Part shown: in pieces, positions 1-8,293 of the stretch
Layout of the letters: each line of letters begins with the position of its first letter
Position numbering within the stretch: position 1 is the stretch's first letter
Source: Desulfovibrio sp. 86
GTDB taxonomy: Bacteria; Desulfobacterota; Desulfovibrionia; Desulfovibrionales; Desulfovibrionaceae
Assembly: GCF_902702915.1 (NCBI RefSeq)
Contig: NZ_LR738849.1
Coordinates: 620,001-684,000, forward strand
Length of the DNA: 64,000 bases
Direction of reading: 5' to 3'
Notes under the pieces: generated by a model
What the model was told of the DNA's origin: nothing
Databases searched by the model: none
The model's input: only the letters and a program-made list of their open reading frames with translations
Position numbers and translations under genes: made by a program

Positions 1-1
1 G

Positions 2-391
2 GCCTTTGCCCAGCAACTCACAGCGGCAAGCCCCAACCGCGAATCATCCCTGCATCTGGCCGGAGGGCAGATTCTTGAACAGCTGGAGCGGCGGCTCGGT
101 CTGCTCGGCGCCATTGCCAGGCTGGCCCCGCTCATGGGCCTGCTGGGAACGGTAAGCGGAATGATTTCCATTTTTTCCAGCATTGCGCACGCCTCCAGCG
201 GCGTGGATATGAGCATGCTGGCGGACGGCATCTGGCAGGCCTTGCTCAACACGGCTTCCGGCCTGTGCATTGCCATTGTCGCCCAGTTTTCGCTGGCATT
301 TTTTAGCGCCCGTCTCAAAAACATCTCCAGCATGCTTGATGCGGCAGGCAACGCGGCATTGCTGCAGCCTGACGCAGGCACTGCGTGCTGA
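2..391 (+). CDS. exbB: ExbB/TolQ/MotA-family proton channel protein, 3' part
   Basis: The frame is open from base 2, so only the last 129 codons of the gene are in the window. The fragment carries the second conserved membrane segment of the family (LAPLMGLLGTVSGMISIF) and a third hydrophobic helix (GLCIAIVAQFSLAFF), with a short polar tail. ExbB forms the pentameric inner-membrane channel that, with ExbD, uses the proton gradient to energise TonB and outer-membrane transport. An exbD-like and a tonB-like gene follow on the same strand, which supports ExbB over TolQ or MotA. The 214-bp gap to exbD is unusually long for this operon type and holds a structured repeat. Confidence 0.85.
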   Translation, partial: AFAQQLTAASPNRESSLHLAGGQILEQLERRLGLLGAIARLAPLMGLLGTVSGMISIFSSIAHASSGVDMSMLADGIWQALLNTASGLCIAIVAQFSLAFFSARLKNISSMLDAAGNAALLQPDAGTAC

Positions 392-439
392 TTTTTATGC
401 CATGACCAGCAGACGCAGTTTATCCAACGGGTTTCCTCT

Positions 440-573
440 AGAGCGATTTCACTTTGAAATTGCTCTGGCGGCTGCGCGAGTAGACGCCCGCCGCGGAGGC
501 GCAAGCGCAATTTATTTGCGCTGTCACACGCCGAAGTGGGCGTCTTGGAAGCATTGAGAATGGATATTCTCAA
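440..573 (+). repeat. Compound structured intergenic repeat, copy 1 (exbB/exbD gap)
   Basis: Three nested or successive hairpins are visible. The first is AGAGCGATTTC (440-450) with GAAATTGCTCT (456-466). The second has outer arms AGACGCCC and GGGCGTCT with AGCGCAA/TTGCGCT inside. The third is GCATTGAGAAT paired with ATTCTCAATGC, ending about 573. A diverged copy of the whole arrangement lies at 53400-53535 between guaB and guaA, sharing the first hairpin, the following CTGCGCGAG and an ATTGAGAA segment near the end. Confidence 0.7.
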
Positions 574-605
574 TGCGAAAATGCTATAGTTGCGCCAAGG
601 AGACA

Positions 606-1034
606 ATGCCGATGCTTCGCCTGACCCGTCCACTGAATACGGCCTGTGATTACGACCTCATACCGCTCATTGATATGCTGTTTATTCTGCTTATATTTTT
701 TGTCATTGCGGCGGCCTTTGCCGTCCGTGGGCTGGAAGTCGATCTGCCCACCGCCCACAGCAGCAAAACCCTGTCGGGCCGGGTAATTGAACTGCGCCTC
801 ACGGCTGACGGCGGCATTCTTTGCGAAGGGGCGCCCCTGCCCCGGCAGGAGGTCAGAGACAAATTGCACGATCTTGTGCTCGGCTTCAGGAGCAGGCCGG
901 GAAGGCTCGTTCTGGTGGCTGACCCCAAGGCTCCTGTGGAAGGACTCATCTTTCTTGTGGATGAAGTGCGCATGCAGGGCGGGGAAAAGCTGCTTATCGC
1001 CACATCGGGGCAACCCGCGACGGACGCGCCATGA
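606..1034 (+). CDS. exbD: ExbD/TolR-family biopolymer transport protein
   Basis: A 142-residue protein with one N-terminal membrane helix (LIDMLFILLIFFVIAAAF, about residues 19-36) preceded by the family's conserved aspartate in PLIDMLF, and a periplasmic C-terminal domain. This is the normal length and layout of ExbD. The ATG at 606 is chosen because AAGGAG lies at 597-602; an in-frame ATG at 573 has no such site and falls in the repeat hairpin. The stop overlaps the start of the downstream tonB-like gene, so the two are translationally coupled. It is expected to pair with the upstream ExbB in the inner membrane to couple proton flow to TonB. Confidence 0.88.
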   Translation: MPMLRLTRPLNTACDYDLIPLIDMLFILLIFFVIAAAFAVRGLEVDLPTAHSSKTLSGRVIELRLTADGGILCEGAPLPRQEVRDKLHDLVLGFRSRPGRLVLVADPKAPVEGLIFLVDEVRMQGGEKLLIATSGQPATDAP

Positions 1035-1546
1035 CTGCGACCGAGCGGCTCTACGCCGCACTGGCCATCTCATGCCTCGTGCACTGGGGCCTTTTTCACC
1101 TGCTCGGCGCATCGGCAGAGTTGACCCCCGTGGGGACGCTCACGGTGATCAGCATGGATTCCCTGGGCTTGGGAGCATCCCCGGAGGGCGGCGCAGGCAT
1201 CAGTATGGAGGCTGCCCCACCCCGCACCGAACCGCAAAATACTGCGGACAAAAGGCGTCAGGCATTTTTCGCCTTTCTTGACGATCTTGACGCGGCAGTG
1301 CATGCCCACCGCATGGACGGCGGCGAGGCACATTTTGTCGGAGTTGCGGCCTATGCCTTCACCGTGCGCGCCGACGGCAGTTTTACAGCCCCGGTGCTGC
1401 GCCAGTCGTCAGGTTCACCAGAGCTTGATGCGGCGGCGCGCCGTGCGATCCTTGCGGCAAGCGGCAGTGTGAAACGCCCGGACATTCTGGGCGCTGCCGA
1501 TATTCCAGTGCTATTGCACGTAAAATACCAGTACGAACTGCGGTAA
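1031..1546 (+). CDS. TonB-like energy transducer
   Basis: A 171-residue protein starting in an ATGA overlap with exbD. It has an N-terminal hydrophobic segment (LYAALAISCLVHWGLFHLL) and a C-terminal stretch (FTVRADGSFTAPVLRQSSG, then ELDAAARRAILAAS) that matches the TonB C-terminal fold, where a conserved strand is followed by a 'LD.AA..A' helix. The proline-rich spacer of classical TonB is almost absent (only PPRTEP), so the protein is short. The context after exbB-exbD makes TonB the natural reading; TolA is the alternative. It would span the periplasm and transmit energy to outer-membrane receptors. Confidence 0.75.
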   Translation: MTATERLYAALAISCLVHWGLFHLLGASAELTPVGTLTVISMDSLGLGASPEGGAGISMEAAPPRTEPQNTADKRRQAFFAFLDDLDAAVHAHRMDGGEAHFVGVAAYAFTVRADGSFTAPVLRQSSGSPELDAAARRAILAASGSVKRPDILGAADIPVLLHVKYQYELR

Positions 1547-1663
1547 GCATACGGCAGCATCTGTTCACGTCTGTCAGCAGGGCATACGTGCAATTATAAC
1601 CATGCCCACAGATGCGCTGTTGCGCCGTTCCAGCAGATTGGCCCGCATGTCCCTTGAAGCGCC

Positions 1664-2626
1664 CTACTGCCTGTCGCGCAGCATCTTCAGTTTGGAGCCG
1701 CTGAACCTGTCGCCGTCAGGCAGCTTCATGTGGTCAAGGCCCCGTACCACCACCTTGCGGTAAAACTCGTTGCCCGCAGCGACAACCTCGGGGATGGAGT
1801 AATAGTCCTGTTTGTCAATGCGGAAAGAAAGTTCCAGCGCCAAGGGCGCACCGCCCCAGGAGTCCGTCCAGGCCTCAAACGTGATCTCTGCCGCAATCCC
1901 CGCCAGTTTCACTGAACCCATCATGGCCGAATAGGTGCAGACGCTCACGGGCGTAAGCACTGTGTCGGCGGCAAGACCGCTCCTGGCCAGCGCAGGCACA
2001 AAACGCGAGAACTGCCGCAGGCGCGGGCGGCCAAGATCGCCGAAAGTCTTTGCATCGCCCCGGATGTTGACGCTTTTCTCCAGCCTTGAGGCTATGTTGC
2101 CCTGCGCGTCCATATAGGGGTTGTCTTCAGCGGAGATTTCCCCCTTGATGCCCACCGGATCCAGGGGCGTTCCCAGAATAAAGGCCGGATCCTTGCCGGA
2201 GGTTTTCACCGTAAGCTTTATGCCTTCTTTGGCGCTGCCGTCCTTTTTATGATTTGTGGTGCTGCGCACCACAAATCCCGCATCCCGCAGGGCAAGACCG
2301 TCTGTATCATAATAGCTTCGCGTGCGCAGGCGCACCTTGCTCTTTTCGGACTTGGCCAGAAGAAAACCGTTTTTTGCGGCCGAAGCAGAAAGGGCGTCCC
2401 AGAGGGCATTGAACGATGCTGCCGGCCTGTCTGCGGCAAAGAGCGCCGGATTTAGCGCCATCTTGTACTCAAGACCGTTCACCGCCCCGTGGGGCTTCCA
2501 GGCCGCTACATTATCCTCATATGTCGATGGCCCGGCCGCCAGCGCGGGCAGCCCGGGCAGGGCAAACAGGGCGGACATGGCGGACAACAACACGCACGCA
2601 GCACAGGCAAGCATGATTTTACGCAT
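1664..2626 (-). CDS. Exported CYTH-like domain protein
   Basis: A 320-residue protein with a clear signal peptide (MRKIMLACAACVLLS, cleavage probably after ALAA near residue 31) and an AAGGAA ribosome site before the ATG. The segment LRTRSYYDTDGLALRDAG followed by a basic strand and KEGIKLTVKTSG resembles the core of CYTH/triphosphate-tunnel proteins ('Y.DT....L...G..LR.R'), and ALELSFRIDKQDYY resembles a later tunnel strand. The N-terminal ExExK signature is not intact (only GLEYKMAL). CYTH enzymes are usually cytoplasmic, so an exported member is odd. It converges with the tonB-like gene. The fold call is moderate and the substrate unknown. Confidence 0.5.
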   Translation of the reverse strand: MRKIMLACAACVLLSAMSALFALPGLPALAAGPSTYEDNVAAWKPHGAVNGLEYKMALNPALFAADRPAASFNALWDALSASAAKNGFLLAKSEKSKVRLRTRSYYDTDGLALRDAGFVVRSTTNHKKDGSAKEGIKLTVKTSGKDPAFILGTPLDPVGIKGEISAEDNPYMDAQGNIASRLEKSVNIRGDAKTFGDLGRPRLRQFSRFVPALARSGLAADTVLTPVSVCTYSAMMGSVKLAGIAAEITFEAWTDSWGGAPLALELSFRIDKQDYYSIPEVVAAGNEFYRKVVVRGLDHMKLPDGDRFSGSKLKMLRDRQ

Positions 2627-2851
2627 AGCACTTCCTTGCGGTATTAGTGCAGATTAACTGTGGAATGCTTCATTTTTCACTTTGTCGTCCTGCCCAAAAT
2701 GCGCTTTCCTGCAGAATCACCGCCATAGTACGGCGCGCAGCAGGCCCCAAATCAGCCTGCCATCCGCGCCCCAAAACCTGGCGCGCGCCAGCCGGCATGC
2801 GGCACAAGCAGGGCGGCCGCCTGCCCTGCCGAAGACATGCCGGGCTTACAT

Positions 2852-2900
2852 AAGTTACATAACTTTCAAAACTTCAGAAAGTTATTATAAAGTTACATAA
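2852..2900 (+). promoter_or_regulatory. Repeat-rich control region upstream of citS
   Basis: An AT-rich island in GC-rich DNA about 60-110 bp before citS. It has an exact 11-bp direct repeat AAGTTACATAA at 2852-2862 and 2890-2900, and between them an inverted pair TAACTTTC (2860-2867) and GAAAGTTA (2877-2884). TATTAT at 2883-2888 could act as a -10. The layout suggests binding by a dimeric regulator; which one is not visible. Confidence 0.55.
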
Positions 2901-2960
2901 AAAGATTTTGCGCCATTGCCGGAGTAAACAGAAGACAAATTCTGTCAGGAGGGTTTACTC

Positions 2961-4283
2961 ATGCAACGCGCAGAAACAACGTCCGGCGGCCTGCTGGGCA
3001 AATTTTGCAGCTTCAAGATCGGGCCGGTTCCCCTGCCCCTGTACATCTGTTTTGCCATCATCATCTTTGCGGCCTCATACTATGGCAAGCTGCCCAAGGA
3101 CATGATCGGCGGCTTCGCCGTCACGCTGGTTCTGGGCATACTCCTTGGCGACATGGGACTGCGCATTCCCGTTCTCAAGGACATCGGCGGCCCGGCCATC
3201 CTCTCCATCTTCATCCCCTCGGTTCTTGTGTATTACAGCCTGCTTGACGGTCCCGCCAAGGAGGCCATCATGCACTTTACCGCTGGCAAGAACGGAGGAG
3301 CCAACTTTCTGTATTTCTACATAGCCTGTCTCGTGACGGGCAGCATACTTGGCATGCTGCGGCAGGTGCTCATCCAGGGATTTTTGCGCATGTTTGTGCC
3401 GCTTATCCTGGGCACCATAGCCTGCTGCCTGATCGGCACGGCCGTGGGCACCCTGCTGGGGCACGGCCTGTTTGAAACCTTCTTTTATATTGTCGTGCCC
3501 ATCATTTCCGGCGGCGTGGGTGAAGGCATTCTGCCCCTGTCTGCCGGTTATGCCGAAATTCAGGGCACCGACCCCGGCAGCTTCATCGCCATGGTAGCCC
3601 CGGCCGCCATGCTTGGCAACGTCACCGCCATTATCTGCGCAGGCATCCTCAAGCGCTACGCGGTGAAAAATCCTCACCAGACCGGCAACGGCAAGCTGGT
3701 GCGCGTGGGCGACGACAACCTGAACCTCACCAAGGAAGAAGAGCCCATCGACGTGACCATTCTGGGCATGGGCCTGCTGACCGCCTGCTGCTTTTACCTG
3801 TTCGGCCTGCTGGTCAACCTTGTCATCCCCATTCCCGCGCCCATTATCATGATTCTCTCGGCCGCCATTGCCAAGGCCACGGGCATCATGCCCAAGGTGG
3901 CGGAAAAAGCCGCGTACCAGTTTTACCTCTTCGTTTCCAAAAACCTCACCTGGGCGCTCCTTGTGGGCGTGGGCGTCTGCTACACGCCGTGGAAGGACGT
4001 TGTGGCGGTCATTCAGCCGAGCTACATCATCACTGTGGTCTGCACGGTGCTGGCCATGGTGGGCACAGGATTTTTCAGCGCCAAGTACCTTAACATGTAC
4101 CCCGTGGAAGCGGCTCTGGTTACCGCATGCCACAGCGGCCTCGGCGGCACGGGCGACGTGGCCATTCTCTCCGCCTCCGGACGTATGGAACTCATGCCCT
4201 TTGCCCAGATATCCACGCGCATTGGCGGTGCGGCCATGGTAGTCATGGCTGTTATCCTCATGCGTATGTTCTACGTGGGCTAA
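2961..4283 (+). CDS. citS: Citrate transporter, 2-hydroxycarboxylate transporter family
   Basis: A 440-residue polytopic membrane protein with many hydrophobic helices. Both hallmark GGxG re-entrant loop motifs of the 2HCT family are present: GGVGEG (about residue 184) and GLGGTGD (about residue 393). CitS-type members import citrate with sodium ions; CitP/MleP members exchange it with other acids. The ATG at 2961 follows AGGAGGG at 2948-2954. It is the first gene of a citrate lyase operon, so citrate is the likely substrate, though malate cannot be excluded from sequence alone. A long perfect hairpin lies between it and citC and may set their relative expression. Confidence 0.88.
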   Translation: MQRAETTSGGLLGKFCSFKIGPVPLPLYICFAIIIFAASYYGKLPKDMIGGFAVTLVLGILLGDMGLRIPVLKDIGGPAILSIFIPSVLVYYSLLDGPAKEAIMHFTAGKNGGANFLYFYIACLVTGSILGMLRQVLIQGFLRMFVPLILGTIACCLIGTAVGTLLGHGLFETFFYIVVPIISGGVGEGILPLSAGYAEIQGTDPGSFIAMVAPAAMLGNVTAIICAGILKRYAVKNPHQTGNGKLVRVGDDNLNLTKEEEPIDVTILGMGLLTACCFYLFGLLVNLVIPIPAPIIMILSAAIAKATGIMPKVAEKAAYQFYLFVSKNLTWALLVGVGVCYTPWKDVVAVIQPSYIITVVCTVLAMVGTGFFSAKYLNMYPVEAALVTACHSGLGGTGDVAILSASGRMELMPFAQISTRIGGAAMVVMAVILMRMFYVG

Positions 4284-4332
4284 AGGTGATATTCTCCGGC
4301 TGAAGCTGCCGCGCTTGCATGGCGCTCACCTT

Positions 4333-4384
4333 TTTCCGCCGCCCCGGCCATACAACCATATGACCGTGACCGGGGCGGCGGAAA
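4333..4384 (+). terminator. Long perfect hairpin between citS and citC
   Basis: Arms TTTCCGCCGCCCCGG (4333-4347) and CCGGGGCGGCGGAAA (4370-4384) pair perfectly over 15 bp around a 22-nt loop. No T-run follows on the plus strand, so an attenuator or 3' end stabiliser of citS mRNA is more likely than a full terminator. A closely related CCGCCGCCCCGG hairpin lies downstream of aor at 16621-16650. Confidence 0.6.
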
Positions 4385-4400
4385 GAACGCAGGAAGGCAT

Positions 4401-5489
4401 ATGCAGGGCTATTTTGAAATCATTACAGATCAGGACCTCGCCCAGGCTCAAGCACTGCTTGCAGCGTCCGGACTGAGCCTGCCCACTGGGCGCACCTATG
4501 GCCTCGGTTTTTACGAAGACGGCCATCTGGCGGCCTGCGGATTTCTTGCGGACACGGTTCTTTGCGGCATCTGCGTGGCCCCGCACGCCCGCGAGGGAGG
4601 CCTTGCCACCTCCATTCTGAGCCGTCTTGTTCTGCACGGCAGGCAGGAGGGCGCAAGCCACTTCTTCATCTTCACCAAGGCCTCGGAAGCGCAAAAATTC
4701 GAGGCTTCCGGCTTTGACCTTGTGGCGGCGACGCAAGACGCGGCCCTGCTGGAACAGGGACGGCCCAGCTATGCCGACTGGCTCACTGCCACACGGACGG
4801 CCATACGCGGTCACGGATGGGAACCTGCTGCTGCGGATGCGCATCCCGCCACGGGGCTTTCCCCGCATGCACGGCTGGGAGCCATTGTCATGAACGCCAA
4901 TCCCTTCACGCGGGGGCATGAGTATCTGGCCCGCACGGCTGCTGCGGCCTGTGAAAAACTGCTGGTCTTTGTGGTGGAAGAGGACGCTTCCGTTTTTCCC
5001 TTTGCCGTGCGCCTTGAACTTGTGCGCAAGGGCCTTGCCAATGTGGACAATATTCTTGTGCTGCCCGCCGGGCCGTACATGGTCTCGCGCGCCAGCTTTC
5101 CGGCCTACTTCACGGCGGATGCCAGGGTGGGCGCAGTTCACGCCGCCCTTGACTGCGCCATATTCGCCACGCGCATTGCCAGGGATCTGGGCATAGGCCT
5201 GCGCTTTGTGGGCACAGAGCCGTTTGATCCCGTCACTGCCGCCTACAATGCCGCCATGGCGGCCGTGTTTGAAAGGTACGGCATTGAACTACGTGAAATT
5301 CCACGTTTGCAAACTGACGGCCAGGCCATCAGCGCTTCAAAAGTGCGGGCGCTCCTTAAGGGCGACGTCTCTGGGGCGGATTGGCAGGAGGTGGCGCACT
5401 TGCTGCCTCCAGTGACCCTGGACTTCTTGCGCTCCGCCGACAGCGCGCAGATACGGCAAAAGCTCAGGGATCATGTGGGACGGCACTGA
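4401..5489 (+). CDS. citC: [Citrate (pro-3S)-lyase] ligase
   Basis: A 362-residue enzyme that acetylates the thiol of the citrate lyase prosthetic group using acetate and ATP, activating the lyase. The N-terminal ~120 residues look like a GNAT domain (FYEDGHLAACGFLADTVL, then APHAREGGLATSIL). The C-terminal part is a nucleotidyltransferase with the NPFTRGHEYLA version of the HxGH motif (about residues 168-178) and ISASKVRALL near the end. Start ATG at 4401 follows AGGAAGG. Length and domain order match CitC. It lies between citS and citD as in other fermentative cit operons. Confidence 0.92.
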   Translation: MQGYFEIITDQDLAQAQALLAASGLSLPTGRTYGLGFYEDGHLAACGFLADTVLCGICVAPHAREGGLATSILSRLVLHGRQEGASHFFIFTKASEAQKFEASGFDLVAATQDAALLEQGRPSYADWLTATRTAIRGHGWEPAAADAHPATGLSPHARLGAIVMNANPFTRGHEYLARTAAAACEKLLVFVVEEDASVFPFAVRLELVRKGLANVDNILVLPAGPYMVSRASFPAYFTADARVGAVHAALDCAIFATRIARDLGIGLRFVGTEPFDPVTAAYNAAMAAVFERYGIELREIPRLQTDGQAISASKVRALLKGDVSGADWQEVAHLLPPVTLDFLRSADSAQIRQKLRDHVGRH

Positions 5490-5568
5490 TATTTTCAGGG
5501 CATTACAACGTTAAAAGTTACACGCACCAACATTGCACGAGCGTGCAGCGCGCCACAACGTGACGTGG

Positions 5569-5600
5569 ATTCTGCCGCAAATCGCATGTAGAGGCAGAAT
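5569..5600 (+). terminator. Hairpin in the citC-citD gap
   Basis: ATTCTGCC (5569-5576) pairs with GGCAGAAT (5593-5600) around a 16-nt loop. A smaller GCACG/CGTGC hairpin lies about 30 bp upstream. The 192-bp gap holds no gene. With the hairpins before citC and before citX it may mark mRNA segmentation points in the operon. Confidence 0.4.
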
Positions 5601-5681
5601 GACAACTCACAACAAGAAGCATTTCAAAGATAATCTGGTCCAGTTCCCAAATGGCGACCCTGGCCGCCGCAGGAGACATCA

Positions 5682-5954
5682 ATGAACAAACAGTGCAGTG
5701 CCATGGCAGGCACATTGGAATCCAACGACATTTTCATCACCATCACTGCCGTGGGCGGAACAGACACGTCCATCAGCCTTTCCAGCATCGTCATGAACCA
5801 GTTTGGCGAGGCCATACGCGCGGTTGTGGCGCAGTGCATGGCGCAGTCCGGCCTCAAGGGCGTTGACGTCACGGTTCAGGACAAGGGCGCGCTGGAATGC
5901 ACCATCAAGGCCCGTATGGAAACGGTCATTGCCCGCTTTAAGGAGAAAATGTGA
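5682..5954 (+). CDS. citD: Citrate lyase acyl carrier protein (gamma subunit)
   Basis: A 90-residue acyl carrier protein that bears the 2'-(5''-triphosphoribosyl)-3'-dephospho-CoA group and shuttles acetyl and citryl between the alpha and beta subunits. The attachment motif AGTLESND is present with the serine at residue 14, the position known for Klebsiella CitD. AGGAGA at 5671-5676 sits just before the ATG. The stop overlaps the start of citE. Length and motif leave little doubt. Confidence 0.93.
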   Translation: MNKQCSAMAGTLESNDIFITITAVGGTDTSISLSSIVMNQFGEAIRAVVAQCMAQSGLKGVDVTVQDKGALECTIKARMETVIARFKEKM

Positions 5955-6808
5955 TGCGCAACAGAACCTTTCTTTTCATGCCGGGCAACAACCCCGGCAT
6001 GCTTGCCAGCGCGCAGTGTCTGGGAGCGGATGTGGTCATTTTTGACCTTGAGGACGCCGTGGCCCAGCTGGAAAAAGACGCCGCCCGCACCCTGGTGAGC
6101 CATGCCCTCACAGAACTGCGCCCGCAGGGCGTCGGAGTGACGGTGCGCATCAACGGCCTGGACACGCCCTACTGGCAGGCTGACATGCAAGCCGTGGTCG
6201 CCGCCGGAACGGATTTTGTCATGGTGCCCAAAATAGAAAGCGCGGCGCAGGTGCTGCAAGTGGCCGAAGCCATAGAAAGCGCGCGGCAACAATGCGACAG
6301 CACGGCAACCGTCAAGGCGCTTGCCATTATTGAAACCCCCCTGGGCATTGAAAACGCCTATGCCATAGCCTCGGCCAGCAAGACCCTGCACGGCATCCTT
6401 CTTGGCGCTGAGGATTTTACCGCCTCAATGGGCGCTCAGCGCACAGCCCAAGGAGCCGAGATCGCCTATGCGCGCTCGCGCCTGCTCACGGCCTGCAAGG
6501 CTGCGGGCGTTCTGGCCATTGATACGCCCTTTCCTTTTGTGTCTGACCTTGAAGGGCTGGAAAAAGACGCCGCCTTCGCCGTGCAGTTGGGTTTTGACGG
6601 CAAGGCCGTCATTTCGCCCCACCACGTGCACAGGGTCAACCAGGCATTCATGCCCGCGCCGGACAAGGTCAACTGGGCCAGGCGCGTCATGGCGGCGGCC
6701 CGCAAAGCCAGCGAAGAAGGCAAGGGAGCCGTTTCACTGGACGGAATGATGATTGACCTGCCCATTATCAAAAGGGCGGAACGCATCCTGCTTCTGGCTG
6801 ATGCATAA
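5951..6808 (+). CDS. citE: Citrate lyase beta subunit (citryl-CoA lyase type)
   Basis: A 285-residue HpcH/HpaI-type aldolase that cleaves the citryl-thioester on CitD to oxaloacetate and acetyl-CitD. Family features seen are RTFLFMPGNNPGML at the N-terminus, the metal-binding VVIFDLEDAV, KIESA, and GAEDFTASMG. Translation can start at GTG 5951 or the next codon ATG 5954, which overlaps the citD stop; AAGGAG at 5940-5945 suits either. The gene is translationally coupled to citD and 12 bp upstream of citF. Confidence 0.92.
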   Translation: MMRNRTFLFMPGNNPGMLASAQCLGADVVIFDLEDAVAQLEKDAARTLVSHALTELRPQGVGVTVRINGLDTPYWQADMQAVVAAGTDFVMVPKIESAAQVLQVAEAIESARQQCDSTATVKALAIIETPLGIENAYAIASASKTLHGILLGAEDFTASMGAQRTAQGAEIAYARSRLLTACKAAGVLAIDTPFPFVSDLEGLEKDAAFAVQLGFDGKAVISPHHVHRVNQAFMPAPDKVNWARRVMAAARKASEEGKGAVSLDGMMIDLPIIKRAERILLLADA

Positions 6809-6820
6809 GGGGGCGCTGTA

Positions 6821-8236
6821 ATGAAACGCAAATATATCTCCACCATTACCGCCGCGCTGCGTGAATGCGGCCTCAAGGACGGCATGACCCTGTCTTTTCA
6901 CCACCACCTGCGCAATGGCGACCATGTGGTCAACATGACCATGGACGCTGTGGCCGCCCTCGGGGTCAAGGACATCACCGTGGCCTGCTCTTCGCTTTTT
7001 CCCGTGCACGAGCATCTCATCGAGCATATCAAGACCGGCGTCATCACCGGGCTTGATACGGACTACATGAGCGGTCCCCTGGCCAAAGCCGTCACAGGCG
7101 GCATTTTGCCCACGCCCGTCATATTCCGCTCGCACGGCGGACGGCCCCGCGCCATCGGTGAAGGCTCGCTCAAGATTGACATCGCCGTGGTCGCCGCGCC
7201 CGCCGTGGACGCCATGGGCAACATCACCGGCACCGAAGGCCCGTCCGCCTGCGGCTCGCTGGGCTATATCATCCCAGACACGCAGCATGCCGCCAAGGTC
7301 ATCGCCGTCACCGACCATGTGGTTGAAGGCGGCCTTGGCCGCATAAGCATACCCCACGACGTGGTGGATCATGTGGTTGTTGTGGACAAAATCGGCGATC
7401 CCGCAGGCATTGTCTCCGGCTCCATCAGCCTCACGCGCGATCCTGTGGCCCTGGCCATTGCCCGCAACGCCCAGGCCGTCATCAAGGCCTCCGGCCTGCT
7501 GCAGGACGGCTTCTGCTATCAGACGGGCGCAGGCGGCGCTTCGCTGGCGGCATCGCTCTTTCTGCGCGAAGACATGCGCGCCATGAAGGTGCACGGCGGT
7601 TTTCTGCTCGGCGGCATCACCAAGTACATGGTCGAAATGCTTGAAGAAGGCCTGTTCGACAACGTGTTTGACGTGCAGTGCTTTGACCTGAGCAGCGTCA
7701 AATCCATTGCCCAGAACCCGCGCCACGTTGAAATATCCGCCGACACCTACGCAAACCCCAACAGAAAAAGCAATTGCGTGGACTTCCTCGACGCCGTCCT
7801 CCTGGGCGGCACGGAAATCGACCTTGATTTCAACGTCAACGTCACCACGGATTCCAACGGCAATATCATCGGCGGTTCCGGCGGCCACAACGATGCGGCG
7901 GCAGGAGCCAAGCTGACCATCATTGTGGCCCCCCTGGTGCGCGCCCGCCTGCCCATTGTGGTGGAAAAATGCACCACTCTGACAACCATAGGCTCCACGG
8001 TGGACGTGCTGGTGACGGAACGCGGCATTGCCGTAAACCCTGCCCGCAAGGAACTGGCCGACAGACTGCGCGACGCGCGCCTGCCCGTGTGCGGCATTGA
8101 AGACCTGCACGACCAGGCAGTACGCATGACCGGCAAGCCCCTTGCCTACGAGCGCGGCGACAAGGTCGTGGGCACGATGGAATACCGTGACGGAACCATT
8201 GTGGACCATATCTACGCCACAAAACAGCGGACGTAG
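6821..8236 (+). CDS. citF: Citrate lyase alpha subunit (citrate:acetyl-ACP transferase)
   Basis: A 471-residue CoA-transferase-family protein that exchanges acetate for citrate on the CitD prosthetic group. It shows the family opening GLKDGMTLSFHHHLRNGD, the internal SCGSLGY-like region (SACGSLGYIIPDTQHAA), GGSGGHNDAAAGAK and GIAVNP near the C-terminus. It is somewhat shorter at the N-terminus than the roughly 500-residue enterobacterial proteins, but the frame has a good AGGGGG site before ATG 6821 and no upstream in-frame start was preferred. It follows citE directly, as usual. Confidence 0.92.
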   Translation: MKRKYISTITAALRECGLKDGMTLSFHHHLRNGDHVVNMTMDAVAALGVKDITVACSSLFPVHEHLIEHIKTGVITGLDTDYMSGPLAKAVTGGILPTPVIFRSHGGRPRAIGEGSLKIDIAVVAAPAVDAMGNITGTEGPSACGSLGYIIPDTQHAAKVIAVTDHVVEGGLGRISIPHDVVDHVVVVDKIGDPAGIVSGSISLTRDPVALAIARNAQAVIKASGLLQDGFCYQTGAGGASLAASLFLREDMRAMKVHGGFLLGGITKYMVEMLEEGLFDNVFDVQCFDLSSVKSIAQNPRHVEISADTYANPNRKSNCVDFLDAVLLGGTEIDLDFNVNVTTDSNGNIIGGSGGHNDAAAGAKLTIIVAPLVRARLPIVVEKCTTLTTIGSTVDVLVTERGIAVNPARKELADRLRDARLPVCGIEDLHDQAVRMTGKPLAYERGDKVVGTMEYRDGTIVDHIYATKQRT

Positions 8237-8244
8237 GCCTCACA

Positions 8245-8282
8245 TTCCGGCGCGGCGGAAGCCATAACACGCCGCGCCGGAA
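8245..8282 (+). terminator. Perfect hairpin between citF and citX
   Basis: TTCCGGCGCGGCG (8245-8257) and CGCCGCGCCGGAA (8270-8282) form a 13-bp perfect stem with a 12-nt loop, starting nine bases after the citF stop and ending just before the citX ribosome site. There is no T-run, so partial attenuation or protection of the citF 3' end is more likely than full termination. Confidence 0.55.
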
Positions 8283-8293
8283 ACGGAGTTTTC

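Noticed and set aside
6734-8209. A 491-codon frame antisense to citF
   Set aside because: Shadow of citF and citE; no ribosome site, no recognisable domain.
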